Positions 52,088 to 60,724 of a DNA stretch of 64,000 nucleotides are shown here, piece after piece. Position 1 is the first letter of the stretch; each line of letters starts with the position of its first letter. Source of the DNA: DATJHM01 sp963777355 (GTDB lineage Bacteria > Chloroflexota > Ktedonobacteria > Ktedonobacterales > Ktedonobacteraceae). Where the stretch lies: the NCBI GenBank assembly GCA_963777355.1, contig CAVZQK010000022.1, forward strand, positions 806,001 through 870,000, given 5' to 3'. Made by a program: the position numbers and the translations under genes. Under the pieces are notes generated by a model that was given only the letters and a program-made list of their open reading frames with translations, was not told where the DNA came from and searched no databases.

Positions 52088-54227
52088 TTAGCCAGCACTG
52101 CCGCCAGTCGCACCAGTGCCACTGCCAGTAGAACTACCCACAACAATCACTTCACCTTCGTTCAGACCATCCAGGATTTCATAGACACTTCCATCAGTCA
52201 GACCAAGTACAACCGGTTTGATAACAAACTGTCCACCCGCTTGTTCTAGAACATAGGCTGCAATTGGATTATCATTGGTTATACTAGGATTATTATTCGT
52301 TAGTTCTGTCAGACGCTGACGAGCCTGACGTAACGCGGAGTTCGCTGCTGCCCGGCTTACCAGAGCGGTACGCCCCGCCGTTGCAGAAGTCGTCGCCGTG
52401 GTACCACCCGTGGATAGGCGAGCAAAGTTTACCGCGTCAACGGGGATAGTTAATACATTATCGCGCTTTACTACGGTTACATTAACGTTGGCGGTCATCC
52501 CTGGTAAGAGCGTGGCATCGTGCAAGTTGGTATTGCTCATATCCACGTCGATAGTCACAGGATACGTTACCACGTTCGAGACGGTCTGACCGTTGGGTGA
52601 AATCGCAGAGACAGTACCTCGGAAGGCCCGATCACCATATGCATTGACGGTGAAGGCAACCGGCTCACCCACTTTTAAATTTGCTGTATCGGTCTCGTTG
52701 ATGTTGGCCTGCACCTGTAAAGCAGAGACATCCACCAGTTGAATAAAGGTGCCTCCCGAAGTAGTCGTACTACTGGAACTGGCATTCTGCGGTGTACCAG
52801 GCGCTCCGCCAACAGTCCCATTAATTGTAGTTATTATACCATCATGGGGTGCAACTAAGAGCGAGGTTTGCAGATTATGCTTGGCTGTGTTGAGCGCCGC
52901 CAGAGCATTATTGAGCGTTCCCTGGGCACCGGTTAAGCTGCTCTGAGAGCTCGCACTCGTCTCTGAGGCTGTGCTCTGCGCACTTCTCAAACCACTTTGC
53001 GCAGTATTTACCGAATTTTGCGCCGTCGTGTTGCTGGAAGCAGCACTCGTCTGCGCCGTAGTCAGCGCCGCCTGGTCTGAGGAGATCTTCCCCTGAGCCG
53101 CCTGATTGTTCGTCTGCGCCTGTGTCTGCGCGGTATTCAGAGCTTTCTGGTCGGTTGCAACCCGCCCCTGAGCAGATTGTTATGTTAGCATTTGAGGTTG
53201 CTTGTGTACTGGCAAGCGATGCTTGTGCAGCACTTAACGTATTTTGGTCTGCGGTCACACTATTATTGGCAGCAGCTACAGCTTGATTGTATGTATCAAT
53301 CGCGATCTGGCGGCACTGTGGCGTCGGCGTAGGTCCACTACTAACAGGGGTCGGTGTTCCAGGCCCAACCGGTGCCGGTGCGGAGGAGGAGTACAAGCCC
53401 CAAGAGACTGCTGTTCTTGCTGAAAGGCAAGCTGAATCTGGCTATTTGCTTGTGTCCGTGCAGCTATTGAGAGCCCTTTGCGCATCATCGACAGCTTGTT
53501 GAGCTGCTGCATTGGAAGTTGTAGCCTGTCGCTGTGCTGCCTGCAAGGCTGCCTGATCATTAGACAGGGCGGTCTGCGCAGATGAGATGCTGTCCTGTGA
53601 GCTTGTCTGCGTATTGATTAAAGCTACCTGGTCGTTAGTCAGCGTTTGCAGTGCACCACTTACAGATGCTTGTGACTTCGCTACCGTCTTGTTTAAGGCG
53701 GCCAGGGCATTATTGAGAGCTACCTGGGCAGCGGCAATACTGGCCTGGCTGGCCCCGGCAGTTTGATTATAAACATTCTGAGTACTATTATAAGCATCTT
53801 GAGCATTTATGTAGGCTACTTGCTGCTCTGATAAAGCATCCTGTAATGCAGTAGGATCTAATTGAGCCAGTTTATCGCCTTTTTTGACAGTCTGACCAAC
53901 TTTTACATAGATGTCTTGAATTTTTCCACCTGAGCCAGTAAAGACGACATTATAGACGCCACTTGTAATTGGACCAGTTGCGCTTACCGCGATAGCGACA
54001 GAGCCACGAGTAACACTTTGATATTGATAAGTCACAGGCTTGCGGCGGGTCAAGATAGGAATTAGTATAACCGCCAGCAATACAATCAAAAGTAAAATAG
54101 CAATCCCAATAATGGTTCGCCGTTGTCGCCACCACGGCGTCATTGGTCCCCCTGCCACGTCAGCAGGTTCGTCATTAAATCCAGGGAGAGCTAAAATTTG
54201 ATCAGAAGTCCCCTGATCCTGTGCCAT
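52088..54227 (-). CDS. HlyD/MacA-type membrane fusion protein (three apparent frameshifts)
   Basis: Periplasmic-type adaptor of the export operon, about 700 residues. Start at ATG 54227. One helix near residues 38-58 (IIGIAILLLIVLLAVILIPIL), a first biotinyl-lipoyl strand (SVTRGSVAIAVSATG, YVKVGQTVKKGDKLAQLDP), then a very long alanine-rich coiled coil with DQAALQAAQ-like repeats, a second lipoyl half (LLVAPHDGIITTINGTVG), a barrel (VGEPVAFTVNAYGDRAF, LLPGMTANVNVTVV) and a membrane-proximal domain. The coiled coil is broken by single-base shifts near 53470, 53395 and 53170; the repeat pattern carries on in each new frame, so they are likely indel errors in a repetitive stretch. Promoter candidate at 54311-54339. 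Confidence 0.85.
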
Positions 54228-54310
54228 AGAAAATTTGCTCCTTTTCTTAGAATAGTATAGGAAAGGAAATATGTGCTATAGAATTTTTCCATACATATAA
54301 AAGCGTTTTC

Positions 54311-54339
54311 AGTATACTCTTGCCTTTCTATCAAGTCTA
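54311..54339 (-). promoter_or_regulatory. Promoter candidate of the efflux operon
   Basis: Minus strand: TAGACT (54339-54334), 17-bp spacer, TATACT (54316-54311), about 84 bp before the membrane fusion protein start. Confidence 0.45.
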
Positions 54340-54564
54340 TAGCAAATTGTAAAGAAACTGTCGCAACTTTTTTTCAATCCTAAAATTTTTTCAATCCTAG
54401 AATGTGGCTAAACCTGCTTATGCGGACAAACAGCTTGCTCTTCTTAGACAGGGTTTGCCCTAAAGAGTGGATCGCCTTTCTTGCCATCGTCTGAATAGTT
54501 TAGGAGGAACCATAATAATTATAATTATAATAGATGATTTTCGTCAATAAAGAGGGTCAAAAGT

Positions 54565-55599
54565 ATGCTGGTACACATTCATGGCTTTGATTGGATGAGC
54601 TATACACAAAAAATCATGCCAGCTTTTGCACGCTGGATCATTGATGAGGAAGAGCAAGAGATCTATCAGCTCTACCAGGAAACCCGGCTCGCACGGGAAG
54701 ATCGCTTTGTACCTGAAGCGATACTGCCGCTCTGTGCGTGGCCACGCGCCAAAGATTTTGTCCATCAACTCCCCCGTGGGGCTTTTGCCAGACAGGAATA
54801 TCAGAAGTTATGCATTACAACACAATTTCTCCTGCTGAGTGATCGCTATGTCTTTCGGCATCCCCCTCAGCTCTATCGTGATTGCGAGCCGCTGCGTAGC
54901 GTCTGGGGTGCAACCGTCGAGCAACATTGTCTGCCCTGGTATCAAGAACTTCAACAGAGCCGAGGTGAGCTTTCAGAGAAACACATCCCCCCTTCAAATG
55001 AGCTCGCAACTCCGCGCAACGAACTGCTCAATCTCCTCCAGACGGCTGGCCTGCACGATTTAGCACAGGAGGTAAACGCACAGGTCCTGGTACATGGCCA
55101 GGCTCAGCAAGATGAAGAAACAACGACGTTCCATGAAACACACGCCTCAGAGGAGGAGCGAGCTGCTGAGACGGAAGACGAGAAAGATGATATCAGCGAT
55201 GGGCCTGAAGGTATCTTTATTGGCCGTCTACCAACCACACTCCACCTGCGCGGCTGGCTGGCCACACAATCTCTGCGCGCAATGATCTTTTTTGAATATC
55301 TGGCGTGTGGACGCCGCGCCATGCCGTTTGGTTCTCAAGAAGGTGATCCATTTGGCTCCTATATTGGCTACCTCACGCCAGAGGAGGTCCTATTACTGCT
55401 AAACAGCCTGAAACATGTTCAGCCACCCAACCAGAACGAGGCGGAAAAAGAGTATCAGGCTTTCCGTCTACAACAGGACCCACATGCTCCATCTTCTCGC
55501 CTCATCGACGAGATACTCCCTGCCCACGCGCACGAATTTCTTCAGGCGGTCTATAGTGCGGCTGACCAGAATCTAGGCTTGATCTGTACAATTGGCTAA
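54565..55599 (+). CDS. Conserved hypothetical protein
   Basis: Cytosolic protein of 344 residues. Start at ATG 54565 behind AAAGAGGG. The N-terminal part (YTQKIMPAFARWIIDEEEQE, LAREDRFVPEAILPLCAWPR) is mixed helical; a polar, acidic middle (ASEEERAAETEDEKDDISDG) looks unfolded; the C-terminal part (AMPFGSQEGDPFGSYIGYLTPEEVLLLLNSL, AHEFLQAVYSAADQNLGLICTIG) is well ordered and looks like a DUF1877 or DUF7691-type domain, although I cannot confirm it. No catalytic motif is recognised. It is convergent with the pseudokinase gene at 55634, only 34 bp away. The stretch 54340-54564 before it is AT-rich with no gene. Confidence 0.65.
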   Translation: MLVHIHGFDWMSYTQKIMPAFARWIIDEEEQEIYQLYQETRLAREDRFVPEAILPLCAWPRAKDFVHQLPRGAFARQEYQKLCITTQFLLLSDRYVFRHPPQLYRDCEPLRSVWGATVEQHCLPWYQELQQSRGELSEKHIPPSNELATPRNELLNLLQTAGLHDLAQEVNAQVLVHGQAQQDEETTTFHETHASEEERAAETEDEKDDISDGPEGIFIGRLPTTLHLRGWLATQSLRAMIFFEYLACGRRAMPFGSQEGDPFGSYIGYLTPEEVLLLLNSLKHVQPPNQNEAEKEYQAFRLQQDPHAPSSRLIDEILPAHAHEFLQAVYSAADQNLGLICTIG

Positions 55600-55633
55600 A
55601 AACTGTTCTTGCACACTTGAAAAGCAGTTCTGT

Positions 55634-56767
55634 TTAATGGCGCATAATCTGCCGAAGCAAGGTGCGTATGCTTTCATCTTTATGGAGGTTCAGCACATTC
55701 GGCTGTGCTTCCACCTGACCCAGAGCTTCCAGCGCTTCAACCAGCTCGAAAACGGTTTGATAGCGGCGTTCAGACTTCACATCCAATGCTCGCAGCAGGA
55801 CCTGCTCAAGCAAAGGAGAGATGCCAGGACGAATAAAACGTGGCAGCGTAAGCTCTAGACCAACCGTTGGCTCAAGTCGATAACGAAAGGGAGGCCGCGT
55901 ATAAACTGCTTCATACATGGCACTCAAACGCTTCACGGCGGCAGCGGGCGCATAGCGTGTGAGCAATAAATACAAAATTGCCCCCAGAGAATACACATCT
56001 GCACGCTCATCACACGAGCCCTGAAACAATTCCGGAGCCACAAATACGTCGTCATCCTCCGGTCTGGCAATGGGAAAAACACTATCATAGAGCTCATACA
56101 TATTCGTTTGAAAAGCGACTTCCGGCCAGAATTGCGGCGCTGGCGGCCAGGAGACCAGTTGAATAGGAGCCCAGGAAGAGGCACTGTTTTTATCCACAAG
56201 GATACTTGAAGGGCTCAGGTTCCCAAACAAAACGCCCAGACGGTGCAGACGCGCCACGCTCCTACAGAGCTGGCTGCCCCAGGACAGGATGACCCGCGTT
56301 GTGAGCCAGGAAGGCCATTCTGGCTGAAGCAATAATTGCTCCAGAGTAATCGGTGTAGCGGGCTGCTCATGCGCATAGATATGCAATTGCATCACCAGAT
56401 AGTGCCTGTCATTCTCAACACGTGCTTGTTTTCCAGACTCAAGCAGAAAGGAACCGGGCATAGGAGTTGAGAATGATTCGTGAGCAGCAGCGTCTCCAAT
56501 GATGCCACGAGTACGGGAAGACAGGCCTTCCAGCAGCAGTTCGCGGACCGCAACCAGAGGCTCTTCTTGTGAAGTGGTTTCCTGCTTCTCCGCGGATTGA
56601 GATGCGGATTGAGATGCGGAAGCCGCAGAGCGTACATGCTGCGCCAGATACAGATTGAGGCGAGGACGTCGATACACACACTGTACAATGCGATACTGCT
56701 TGTTTAGAATATACTGACCTGCTTTAAACGCCTTATTTTCAAATGCAACGTTTTCGCCCATCCACAT
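55634..56767 (-). CDS. Soluble pseudokinase (kinase fold lacking all catalytic motifs)
   Basis: Protein of 377 residues with a Ser/Thr-kinase-like fold. Recognisable anchors are VILSWGSQLCRSVARLHRLGVL (helix E), VFVAPELFQGSCDERADVYSLGAILYLLLTRY in two pieces (APE and the subdomain IX Asp) and ALDVKSERRYQTVFELVEAL (subdomain XI). The catalytic parts are gone: VAVK reads LVAVRE (R75), the catalytic loop reads F181-G182-N183-L-S185-P-S-S188 in place of HRDLKPxN, and DFG reads S206-W207-P208. The N-lobe has a 40-residue Ser/Ala/Gln insert. With no transmembrane segment it is cytosolic. A binding or scaffold role is inferred. It is the second dead kinase in this window. Start ATG 56767. Confidence 0.85.
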   Translation of the reverse strand: MWMGENVAFENKAFKAGQYILNKQYRIVQCVYRRPRLNLYLAQHVRSAASASQSASQSAEKQETTSQEEPLVAVRELLLEGLSSRTRGIIGDAAAHESFSTPMPGSFLLESGKQARVENDRHYLVMQLHIYAHEQPATPITLEQLLLQPEWPSWLTTRVILSWGSQLCRSVARLHRLGVLFGNLSPSSILVDKNSASSWAPIQLVSWPPAPQFWPEVAFQTNMYELYDSVFPIARPEDDDVFVAPELFQGSCDERADVYSLGAILYLLLTRYAPAAAVKRLSAMYEAVYTRPPFRYRLEPTVGLELTLPRFIRPGISPLLEQVLLRALDVKSERRYQTVFELVEALEALGQVEAQPNVLNLHKDESIRTLLRQIMRH

Positions 56768-57016
56768 GCTCCTTCACCTTACAACGTGCCTGAAACTATT
56801 GTAGCTCTTTTACTTATCAGCAGAAATCGTGCTCATCGCACATATTTTCTCAGCAGAAATATACAGCATGACTCATCTTGAGACTGGTACTATATTCAAC
56901 GAGCGATACGTCGAGAGATAACATCGATAGAGCTAATAGTGTCTGGTTGACTTTTTACAGAAAATGCCGTAGCATTACTTTAAAGCAGAGACTCAAACAA
57001 CACAAGGAGGGTGTGT
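56768..57016. other. Intergenic region between divergent genes
   Basis: Contains promoters for the pseudokinase (minus) and DUF3311 (plus) genes. The 11-mer TCAGCAGAAAT occurs twice, about 34 bp apart. Nothing else recognised. Confidence 0.35.
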
Positions 57017-57217
57017 ATGCTTACTCGTCCTGAAAAAAAGGGGCGCACCTGGTTTCGTCTTCTCCTTCTTATCCCCTTTATCGCCCTGCTCTGGCCACCG
57101 TTTTACAATTTTCGTACGCCGATACTCTTTGGTTTTCCCTTCTTCTATTGGTTCCAGCTGCTCTGGATTATTCTCACGGCCATTATTACCGCTTTTGTCT
57201 ATTTCATAGGAGCATAA
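57017..57217 (+). CDS. DUF3311 small membrane protein, partner of the symporter
   Basis: Protein of 66 residues. Start at ATG 57017, six bases after AGGAGG. Two hydrophobic helices, LLLLIPFIALLWPPFYN and WFQLLWIILTAIITAFVYFI, linked by RTPILFGFPFFYW. This is the DUF3311 pattern, a small subunit that is regularly encoded just before a sodium:solute symporter, as it is here with about an 80-bp gap. It probably assists or stabilises the symporter. Confidence 0.85.
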   Translation: MLTRPEKKGRTWFRLLLLIPFIALLWPPFYNFRTPILFGFPFFYWFQLLWIILTAIITAFVYFIGA

Positions 57218-57297
57218 GTAGCAGCCTGTAGCGGCATGCGATGGCGCATGAAGTGATTTTTCAGTCATAAACTCTCACAGAAAAGGAGTTTCCCGCA

Positions 57298-58902
57298 ATG
57301 GATGGGGTTGCAGTTAGCGTCTTTATCTTTTTTTCCTCCTGGTGACTGTACTAGGTTTCTTCGCCTCTCGCTGGCGGCGCGCCGATCTTACACAATTACA
57401 AGAATGGGGCCTGGCTGGACGGCGCTTCGGCACCGTTGTGACCTGGTTTCTTCTTGGCGGCGACCTTTATACGGCCTACACGTTTGTCGCGGTGCCTGGC
57501 GCAATGTTTGGAGCCGGCGCGTTAAGCGGCTTTTTTGCTGTCCCTTATACCGTCCTGGTCTATCCGCTGATTTTTATTTTGATGCCAAAGTTCTGGGCTG
57601 TCTGTAAACAACGCAATTACGTGACCGCCGCCGACTTCGTGCGAGATCGCTTTGGGAGCAGAAGCCTGGCTCTGGCAGTTGCCTTCACTGGTATTCTGGC
57701 AACTATGCCCTATATTGCGCTACAGATGTACGGCATTCAGATCTCTATTGCCGCGCTTGGCATCCCTGTGACAGTGCCAATTTTTGGCTTGAATGTCGAT
57801 CTTCCGCTCCTGGTAGCCTTCGTCATTCTGGCCGCTTATACCTATACAAGCGGTCTGCGAGCACCGGCAATGATTGCGATGGTGAAAGACATTATGATTT
57901 TCATCGTACTTTTTGCCACCCTCATTTATATTCCAATTAAGCTGGGCGGTTTCGGTAATATCTTTGCCGCCGTTCATGCGAAAGCATTGGCCCATCCGAC
58001 AACCTTTGGTGATCTTCTTAAAGGGCCACAGATGAGCGCATACGTAACGCTGGCCCTCGGCTCTGCGATGGCCCTGTTCCTGTATCCGCACTCTCTCACC
58101 GGTGTCTTGAGCAGCAGCAGTATCAAAGCGGTGAAGCGCAATACGGCACTCCTGCCCATCTATTCGCTGATGCTGGGTCTGCTTGCCTTGCTCGGCTATA
58201 TGGCTATTCAAGCACAGATTAAACCCAGGGTACCCTTCGCCAATAACTGGGCTGTGCCAGGCTTGATTCTGCAGCTTCTTCCCCTCCTGGTTCTGGGGCT
58301 TTGCCTTTGCCGCCATCGCTATCGGCGCTCTGGTCCCGGCGGCGGTAATGTCCATCGCGGCGGCCAATCTCTTTACACGGAATATTTATAAAGAATATCT
58401 GCGGAAAGATGCCACCGACAAGGAAGAGTCTCAGGTCGCCAAAATTACGTCTCTGGTCTTAAAATTTGGCGCAGTGCTTTTCATCGTCTTACTACCAGCT
58501 CAGAACGTAATCAATTTTCAGCTTCTCGGTGGAGTCTGGATACTGCAAACGCTGCTTCCCGTCTTCCTCGGTCTCTACACCAACTGGTTTAATCGCTGGG
58601 CCTTGCTGATCGGTTGGTTTGGCGGTATGGTAGTAGGGACGCTCATGGAGTTTTCCGGCATCATTAGCGGAAAGGCCACGACGCTGACCAACGTCTACCC
58701 ACTTGCATTAGGCGGTTTCAGCATTCAAATCTTTTCCGGCTTTGCCGCGCTCATCCTCAACGTCATTCTGGCCCTGATTCTGACGCCTCTCTTTGAGGCC
58801 ATTGGCGCTCGACGTGGCCGTGATATCACGAACGCCTCAGATTACGATGAGGTTGCCGCACCTGTGCAACGCGCCGAGCATGGTCAGGAAGCGCTGGGCT
58901 AA
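57298..58902 (+). CDS. Sodium:solute symporter family transporter (two apparent frameshifts)
   Basis: Membrane symporter of about 535 residues of the SSS/PutP superfamily, moving a small solute with sodium. From ATG 57298 the first frame gives MDGVAVSVFIFF, then a shift in a run of seven T bases near 57335 where eight would restore FLLVTVLGFFASRWRR. The main part follows: QEWGLAGRRFGTVVTWFLLGGDLYTAY (the SSS helix 2 signature), VTAADFVRDRFGSRSLALA, SGLRAPAMIAMVKDIMIFI and LYPHSLTGVLSSSSIKAVKRN. A second shift near 58280, where CCCC should be CCC, precedes WFWGFAFAAIAIGALVPAAV, and the protein ends with four more helices. Both breaks are in homopolymers, so indel error is most likely. Substrate unknown. 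Confidence 0.88.
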
Positions 58903-58913
58903 CTCTTCATTAC

Positions 58914-58939
58914 AGAGGGGCGGGGATATCTCCGCCTCT
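58914..58939 (+). terminator. Hairpin after the symporter gene
   Basis: AGAGGGGCGGGG pairs with CTCCGCCTCT across an ATAT loop with small bulges, 12 bp after the stop. Confidence 0.5.
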
Positions 58940-58993
58940 CCCACCTGGACCTCCTCTTGCCCGGATACATTTTGGGGAATCTCTCGCTGCAAA

Positions 58994-59328
58994 CAGAGAT
59001 CAACAGCCGACCCTACCTGATCTCTGCGGGGCGAGGTGGGTGGTAGGCGAGACGGTCAGAGATCAACAGCCGACCCTACGCGAATCTGCGGTGGGAGAGA
59101 ATCGCTCGGCGAGACGGTCAGAGATCAACAGCCGACCCTACGCGCATCTGCGGGGCGAGGTGGGTGGTTGGCGAGACGGTCAGAGATCAACAGCCGACCC
59201 TACGCGCATCTGCGGTGGGAGAGAATTGCTCGGCGAGACGGTCAGAGATCAACAGCCGACCCTACGCGAATCTGCGGTGGGAGAGGATCGCTCGGCGAGG
59301 CGGTCAGAGATCAACAGCCGACCCTACC
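58994..59328. repeat. Six-copy tandem repeat, 62-63-bp period
   Basis: A 23-bp core starting CAGAGATCAACAGCC occurs at 58994, 59057, 59119, 59181, 59243 and 59305. Between cores lie about 39 bp that alternate between two related versions (one with GGGCGAGGTGGGTGG, one with GGTGGGAGAGAA). Frames run open through it in two phases but encode only the repeat. On the minus strand each unit reads GTAGGGTCGGC...CCGTCTCGCC, giving GTAGG/CCTAC-type palindromic ends. Confidence 0.9.
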
Positions 59329-59430
59329 TTCCCACCATTTTGAAAGGCCTTGAACCAGTATGCTAAGCTAGAGAGATAAACCAGGATAGATAGACATTCT
59401 TTCAGTAAAAGAGAAAGACGAGAAAGCACG

Positions 59431-59937
59431 ATGGATTTTTCCAATGAGGATCTCAGCGAAGGCGAGGAACTGGGGAGCGATGAACTCCTCTCAGAAGATT
59501 TTTTACACCTCCCTGAAACCGCAAATGTGCTTGTACGCATTCATGCTGTACGCGCATGGCTCACACGCCGGCTCAGAGAGACGGAGATGGAGATTGGTGA
59601 AGCCGCGCTGGCCCTTCAGGCAGCACAGATGGAAACAAGTCACCTGCGCCGGCGTGAGCGCGAACAGCAGAGCGGTCACCAGCAGCACCTGCAAGAGAAT
59701 TTTTACGCAGCCCAGGAACGTCTGCGCGGATTCCAGGATGCCGATGCGCTGCTGGAAGATAACATTGCCCATGTGACGAGCAGCGAGCGCACGCTGGTTG
59801 AATACTACCTCTCACTAGAAGAGATTATGCAAACAAGCGAAGAAGAAACAGTTCCAGCGAGCAAGGGCTGGCAGATGGCCCTCTCAGAGGTTCAGCGCCG
59901 CATCGAGCACGTTGGTATTCCGGGCGAAGAAGACTAG
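59431..59937 (+). CDS. Small coiled-coil protein
   Basis: Cytosolic protein of 168 residues. An acidic start (MDFSNEDLSEGEELGSDELL) is followed by about 90 residues of uninterrupted helix with heptad-like spacing (VRAWLTRRLRETEMEIGEAA, LALQAAQMETSHLRRRE, LQENFYAAQERLRGFQDADAL). The tail (MALSEVQRRIEHVGIPGEED) is a short helix plus an acidic end. Start ATG 59431 in weak ribosome-binding context (AAAGACGAGAAAG). I recognise no family. It lies right after the repeat array and is convergent with the next gene. Confidence 0.65.
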   Translation: MDFSNEDLSEGEELGSDELLSEDFLHLPETANVLVRIHAVRAWLTRRLRETEMEIGEAALALQAAQMETSHLRRREREQQSGHQQHLQENFYAAQERLRGFQDADALLEDNIAHVTSSERTLVEYYLSLEEIMQTSEEETVPASKGWQMALSEVQRRIEHVGIPGEED

Positions 59938-59977
59938 CGTTCTATCAACTTTGTTTCATCTTTCTAAAAACTGAGCG

Positions 59978-60517
59978 TTATTGTCCACCAAGAGGAATAT
60001 CAACGGTATCAAAGCGGACATGTAGCTGTGAAAGGGGTATTTTACTATTGAGCGGAAAATCAAAGAAGCCGCTCTGTACAACCCCTGGAAGCTGCGCGGG
60101 CTTAATCGAGACTAACTTTATAGGCACTTCTTGACCCGAAGGCAGAATCAAATGGACGATAGAGGTATAATTGATCCCAATCACATCTTTGCCAGAATTC
60201 TTCGTATCCGCAAGCACGCGCAGCGTATAGATACCATTGATCTTGCGATCATCAGTGAATTTTCCCGCCAGCGTTGCTGTATTGAGCGTGATCTGCACTC
60301 CTCTTACATTAAATTGCTGCTTTAGATTTGTGGCCTCGATGACATTTGTGATTCCGACAGTTGGTGGCACCGCGTAATCGCCCGAAACATTATCTACATC
60401 GCCCTCGCGAGGACCAAATAAGAGGACGAGAATAAGGACGATAGCACAAACAAAGATAGTTAATATGATCTGAGCCCATAAAGGGAGACGTGTTTTTTTT
60501 GCCGGTTGTGTAGACAT
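59978..60517 (-). CDS. Membrane-anchored protein with Ig-like outside domain
   Basis: Protein of 179 residues. A basic N-terminus (STQPAKKTRLP) precedes one helix (IILTIFVCAIVLILVLLF), which is uncleaved and leaves the rest outside. The outer 140 residues are all beta: VRGVQITLNTATLAGKF, GIYTLRVLADTKNSGKDVIG, YTSIVHLILPSGQEVPIKLV, SGFFDFPLNSKIPL, LHVRFDTVDIPLGG. The pattern, with a conserved NTATLAG and a later D-N-type loop, resembles DUF4352-like or other telomere-repeat-type Ig domains found in lipoproteins of Gram-positives, but the match is loose. Function unknown. Start ATG 60517. Confidence 0.65.
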   Translation of the reverse strand: MSTQPAKKTRLPLWAQIILTIFVCAIVLILVLLFGPREGDVDNVSGDYAVPPTVGITNVIEATNLKQQFNVRGVQITLNTATLAGKFTDDRKINGIYTLRVLADTKNSGKDVIGINYTSIVHLILPSGQEVPIKLVSIKPAQLPGVVQSGFFDFPLNSKIPLSQLHVRFDTVDIPLGGQ

Positions 60518-60682
60518 AGATACTCTTATGCTCCTGCTCCTACCTTCAAATCCAAACCTATTATAGCAAAAAAATCCTTCCGAGCCCAGAGCAGCACGAT
60601 CCTCTCACATCAAGATACCCTCATTTCCTCGCTGCCCGATCAGCGGCGCAACAAGGAAATGAGGAGGCGAAACTTTTTCTAT

Positions 60683-60724
60683 CTTGATCTATTTTTTTCC
60701 ATCTTTGGAAAAAGTTCGATCAAG
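60683..60724 (-). terminator. Terminator overlapping the DUF1501 stop codon
   Basis: Outer arms CTTGATC (60683-60689) and GATCAAG (60718-60724), inner arms TTTTTCC and GGAAAAA. The stop codon at 60722-60720 lies within the stem. Confidence 0.6.

Noticed and set aside
53100..53500. Programmed ribosomal frameshifting in the membrane fusion protein
   Set aside because: Three shifts in a repetitive coiled coil, with no slippery heptamer and downstream structure, fit indel errors better.
58994..59328. CRISPR array
   Set aside because: Regular spacing and a 23-bp core look like CRISPR, but the spacers are near copies of each other and no cas gene is present.
59036..59366. Two open frames through the 62-bp repeats
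   Set aside because: Open only because the repeat lacks stops in those phases; they encode nothing but the repeat.
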